Source: Alphaproteobacteria bacterium
GTDB taxonomy: Bacteria > Pseudomonadota > Alphaproteobacteria > Rhizobiales > Devosiaceae
Direction of reading: 5' to 3'
Length of the DNA stretch: 8,458 nucleotides
NCBI GenBank assembly: GCA_018820005.1
Contig: JAHJOS010000572.1
Coordinates: 1 to 8,458, forward strand
In this document: positions 6,325-8,458 of the stretch, piece after piece
Layout: every line of letters begins with the position of its first letter
Numbering within the stretch: the first letter of the stretch is position 1
Position numbers and translations under genes: made by a program
Notes under the pieces: model-generated
Database searches by the model: none
Seen by the model: the letters and a program-made list of their open reading frames with translations, nothing else
Told to the model about the DNA's origin: nothing

Positions 6325-6741
6325 CTAGAGATGTGCGGCGATTGCCTTGGCGAGCTCGGCCAGTTCGGCGTCGTCGGCCTTGCCGCCCGCGTGCGGGGCC
6401 AGGGCCTTGCCCTCATAGACCGGGATCAGGTGGAAATGCAGGTGGAATACTGTCTGCCCGGCCGGCGCCTCGTTGAATTGGGCCAGGCGCATGCCGTCGG
6501 CGCCTGTTGCTGCCTTCAGCGCCCTCGCCACCCGCTGCAGCAGCGGCATCACGGCTGACAGGGCTGCCGGGTCGGCATCGAGCAGGTTACGCGAGGCCGA
6601 CTTGGGGATCACCAGCGTGTGGCCGCGCGACTGCGGGAAGAGATCCATCATCACCAGCGCCGTATCGTCCTCAAACACTTTGTGTGCCGGGATTTCGCCG
6701 CGCAGGATCTTGGCGAAAATGTTGGATGGATCATAGGTCAT
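6325..6741 (-). CDS. HIT (histidine triad) family protein
   Basis: A small cytoplasmic nucleotide hydrolase/transferase of the Hint branch. Relatives cleave nucleoside phosphoramidates and acyl-adenylates, but the cellular substrate is usually unknown. The 138-residue protein has the N-terminal NIFAKILRGEIPAHKVFEDD (7-26), then FPQSRGHTLVIPK (35-47). Asn90 in QFNEAPAGQ is followed by the triad HLHFHLIP (100-107), where the middle His102 would be the nucleophile by analogy to Hint1. Everything needed for activity appears present. ATG at 6739-6741 is supported by GGAGTGA just upstream, which lies inside the end of the preceding gene. Only three bases separate it from that gene's stop, so the two are almost certainly co-transcribed and translationally coupled. 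Confidence 0.94.
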   Translation of the reverse strand: MTYDPSNIFAKILRGEIPAHKVFEDDTALVMMDLFPQSRGHTLVIPKSASRNLLDADPAALSAVMPLLQRVARALKAATGADGMRLAQFNEAPAGQTVFHLHFHLIPVYEGKALAPHAGGKADDAELAELAKAIAAHL

Positions 6742-6744
6742 GGT

Positions 6745-7869
6745 TCACTCCGCCGGCTGTGAGACGTCCGGCTGCTCCTTCTGGAAGAAACGAAAGCGGA
6801 AATAGTTGAGCACGGCCAGGCCGGTCAGCGTGACGGGCACGTAGCGGAAATCGCGGCGAATGAAGAACAGCGCGATACCGGCGGCGGTGTCGGCACTCAT
6901 CTTGCCCTCGCCCATGGGCGAGGTGAAGGACGATGGCACGATGTGGCGGTAGATCAGGGCGACGGAGCGATAATAGTCGCGCGCCCGAGCGGCGAAGGCG
7001 CGCTTGGAGGCGGCATAGTCCTTGAGCCAGTCCAGCCCCAGATCGCCATGGAATTCGACCTCTGAGCCCAGGCCCCAGACCTCCGGAGGCGTCAGGCGCG
7101 TGCTGCCGATAGCGATGAAGCGCTCGGTGAGGTCGCGGGCGGTGACATAATTGGCGTTCCAGCAATCGTCCTTGATGGCGCCATGCGCCAGGATCAGGAC
7201 ATCGGCGCGCGCCAGCTTCTCGTCCAGCCGATCGTAGTCGCCCGGGCCGTAGTCGACCCCTGACTTTGCCGTCTCCACCGTGCCACCGGCCTTTTCGAGG
7301 CGGCGGACCATCGCCGAGCCGAAGGCGCCGCTGGCGCCGGTGACGAGGAAGCGACGTCCCGCAATCTGGCAGCTGGTACCCGCCACCAGGTCGAACACAT
7401 TGGTGAAGGACGAGAAAAAATTGTGCGGATAGACGTGGTGCATGGCGTGGTAATTATTGTCCACCCACAGCCGCTTCTGCTGGCCGCCGACGCGATCCAT
7501 CGACATGTGGTTATAGTCCAGCCCTTCCTCGCGCAAGGTCATGATCAGCATGACCGTGCGCGCCACGGCCACCAGGGCGATGGGCGGCCAGGGGAACACT
7601 ACCAGGAAGATCAGCGTGCCCGCCATGGAAGTGAGGTATTCGGGCAGAACGTGGAACCAGATATTGGCCCGGGCGTAGGCAGGGTTGACCTGCATGTCGA
7701 GGCCCAGAAACTTGTGATGCACCCAGTGCCAGGATGAGAAGCGGCGCAGTAGCCGATTGGGTGACTGTTCCCACTGGTGCAGCAGCCAGTGCAGTGCATC
7801 AAACAGCGCCGTGGAAACCACAAAGGCCAGTCCCGCCTGCAGCGCGAATATAACAATGTCCCAGATCAT
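6745..7869 (-). CDS. Fused membrane fatty acid hydroxylase/sterol desaturase and short-chain dehydrogenase
   Basis: A 374-residue fusion. The N-terminal half (about 1-165) is a membrane di-iron domain of the fatty acid hydroxylase/sterol desaturase superfamily. It has hydrophobic helices at about 5-26, 74-92 and 97-112, and the three histidine clusters HWLLH (27-31), HWVHH (48-52) and HAMHH (141-145), plus His121 and His149. The C-terminal half (about 170-345) is a Rossmann-fold dehydrogenase with TGASGAFG (177-184), an ILAHGA strand end (226-231) and an active-site pair Tyr285-x3-Lys289. The likely catalytic Ser256 is 29 residues before the Tyr, wider than in classical short-chain dehydrogenases. 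The layout matches proteins annotated as 'bifunctional sterol desaturase/short chain dehydrogenase' and recalls plant CER1. It probably oxidises and reduces a long-chain or isoprenoid lipid at the membrane; the substrate is unknown. ATG 7869 has TAGGA four bases upstream. Confidence 0.9.
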   Translation of the reverse strand: MIWDIVIFALQAGLAFVVSTALFDALHWLLHQWEQSPNRLLRRFSSWHWVHHKFLGLDMQVNPAYARANIWFHVLPEYLTSMAGTLIFLVVFPWPPIALVAVARTVMLIMTLREEGLDYNHMSMDRVGGQQKRLWVDNNYHAMHHVYPHNFFSSFTNVFDLVAGTSCQIAGRRFLVTGASGAFGSAMVRRLEKAGGTVETAKSGVDYGPGDYDRLDEKLARADVLILAHGAIKDDCWNANYVTARDLTERFIAIGSTRLTPPEVWGLGSEVEFHGDLGLDWLKDYAASKRAFAARARDYYRSVALIYRHIVPSSFTSPMGEGKMSADTAAGIALFFIRRDFRYVPVTLTGLAVLNYFRFRFFQKEQPDVSQPAE

Positions 7870-7912
7870 GGTGTCCTACATAGAACCGATCGCCCCAGGG
7901 CGGAAGACCCCG

Positions 7913-7928
7913 CAGTGTCGCGACGCTG
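7913..7928. repeat. 16-bp near-perfect palindrome between the GNAT-fold gene and the fusion gene
   Basis: CAGTGTCGCGACGCTG is its own reverse complement except for one mismatched base pair. It starts immediately after the stop codon of the upstream minus-strand gene, 43 bases before the fusion gene's start. It could be an operator for an internal promoter or a small processing hairpin. The rest of the 59-base gap contains the fusion gene's ribosome-binding site and a short CGCC/GGCG repeat near 7891-7902. Confidence 0.35.
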
Positions 7929-8458
7929 TCAGCGGTCGGTGCGGTCGCCCTTGCGGAATGGGGTGAACTGGTCGAGCACGTCCTGGTTCCGCTCTACGGC
8001 CCGGCGTTCGTTTTCGAGATAGTCTGCCACCGCAGCGCGCAGGCCGGGGTGCGCGATCCAGTGCGCCGAATAGGTCGTTGATGGCGCATAGCCGCGGGCC
8101 AGCTTGTGTTCGCCCTGGGCGCCTGCCTCCACTACCGCCAGCTTGTGGGCGATGGCGTAGTCGATGGCCTGATAGTAGCACAGCTCGAAATGCAGGAACG
8201 GCACGTCGCGCGTGCAGCCCCAGTTGCGGCCGAAAATGCGGTCGTTACCGACGAAGTTGATTGCCCCGGCGATGGCCTCGTCGCCGTCATAGGCCAGCAT
8301 CAGCACGATGCGGTCGGCCATGGTCTGGTTGAGGTGCGAAAAAAAGTCCCGGTTCAGATAGGGCCGGCCCCATTTGCGCGCGCCAGTGTCCTCGTAGAAA
8401 TTGTAGAAGGCGTCCCAATGGTGTTCGCGCAGGTCGCTCCCGCTCAGCCATTTGACGG
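7929..8458 (-). CDS. FemAB-like / GNAT-fold protein (PF04339-type, DUF482), 5' end outside window
   Basis: The visible 175 residues are the C-terminal part of a protein usually near 390 residues. The frame stays open to the window edge, with its first complete codon at 8456-8454. Recognisable family segments include KWGRPYLNRDFF, NWGCTRDVPFLHFELCYYQ, and VEAGAQGEHKLARGY followed by TYSAHWI; a FTPFR-type end is also visible. Such proteins carry the acyl-CoA-transferase-like fold and are loosely linked by annotation to peptidoglycan or cell-envelope biosynthesis; the true reaction is unknown. An in-frame ATG at 8319-8321 is not the start, because conserved sequence continues upstream of it. It is the first visible gene of a minus-strand series with the desaturase-dehydrogenase fusion (59 bases downstream) and the HIT gene. 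Confidence 0.9.
   Translation of the reverse strand, partial: VKWLSGSDLREHHWDAFYNFYEDTGARKWGRPYLNRDFFSHLNQTMADRIVLMLAYDGDEAIAGAINFVGNDRIFGRNWGCTRDVPFLHFELCYYQAIDYAIAHKLAVVEAGAQGEHKLARGYAPSTTYSAHWIAHPGLRAAVADYLENERRAVERNQDVLDQFTPFRKGDRTDR

Noticed and set aside
1..8458. CRISPR arrays, insertion sequences, prophage or defence genes
   Set aside because: No regularly spaced repeats, terminal inverted repeats with transposase, integrase or phage genes were seen; nearly all sequence is covered by recognisable chromosomal genes.

Overview
The window is a compact, GC-rich piece of chromosome from an alphaproteobacterium, most likely of the order Hyphomicrobiales (Rhizobiales) and possibly Devosia-like. 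This rests on protein families and gene order recognised by eye; no database search was run. The telling features are RNase J with an HSHEDH metal motif, a DUF1467 membrane protein, a short prolyl-tRNA synthetase without the full editing insertion, and a lolC-lolD pair directly behind proS. No phage, transposon, CRISPR array, tRNA or rRNA was seen.

Left part, mostly plus strand (1-6188): a probable birA tail (1-38), rnj (109-1782) and a small two-helix DUF1467 protein (1905-2156). These are followed by a minus-strand MmcQ/YjbR-family gene (2168-2476) that interrupts the run, and then by proS (2793-4142), lolC (4139-5509) and lolD (5502-6188). The last three overlap by 4 and 8 bases and look like one translationally coupled operon. 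It combines proline charging of tRNA with the ABC transporter that releases lipoproteins from the inner membrane.

The 316-base space between the MmcQ-family start and proS is not empty. On the minus strand it has a promoter-like pair (2663-2691), two possible hairpins, a strong Shine-Dalgarno-like run and a textbook Rho-independent terminator (2515-2541). Together these outline a possible RNA of about 140 nt, or a leader of the MmcQ-family gene. A perfect 7-bp inverted repeat lies over the promoter-like pair.

Right part, minus strand (6325-8458): three genes read leftward, probably as one unit. They are a FemAB-like/GNAT-fold protein (cut by the window edge), a fused membrane di-iron hydroxylase/desaturase plus short-chain dehydrogenase (374 aa), and a HIT-family nucleotide hydrolase/transferase. 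The fusion gene is the most unusual protein here: its architecture resembles plant CER1-type wax proteins and the annotated 'bifunctional sterol desaturase/short chain dehydrogenase' family, and both halves keep their main catalytic motifs. lolD and the HIT gene converge on a 136-base spacer holding two hairpins.

Most of the window is ordinary core genome. The items worth following up are the fusion protein and the possible small RNA upstream of proS.
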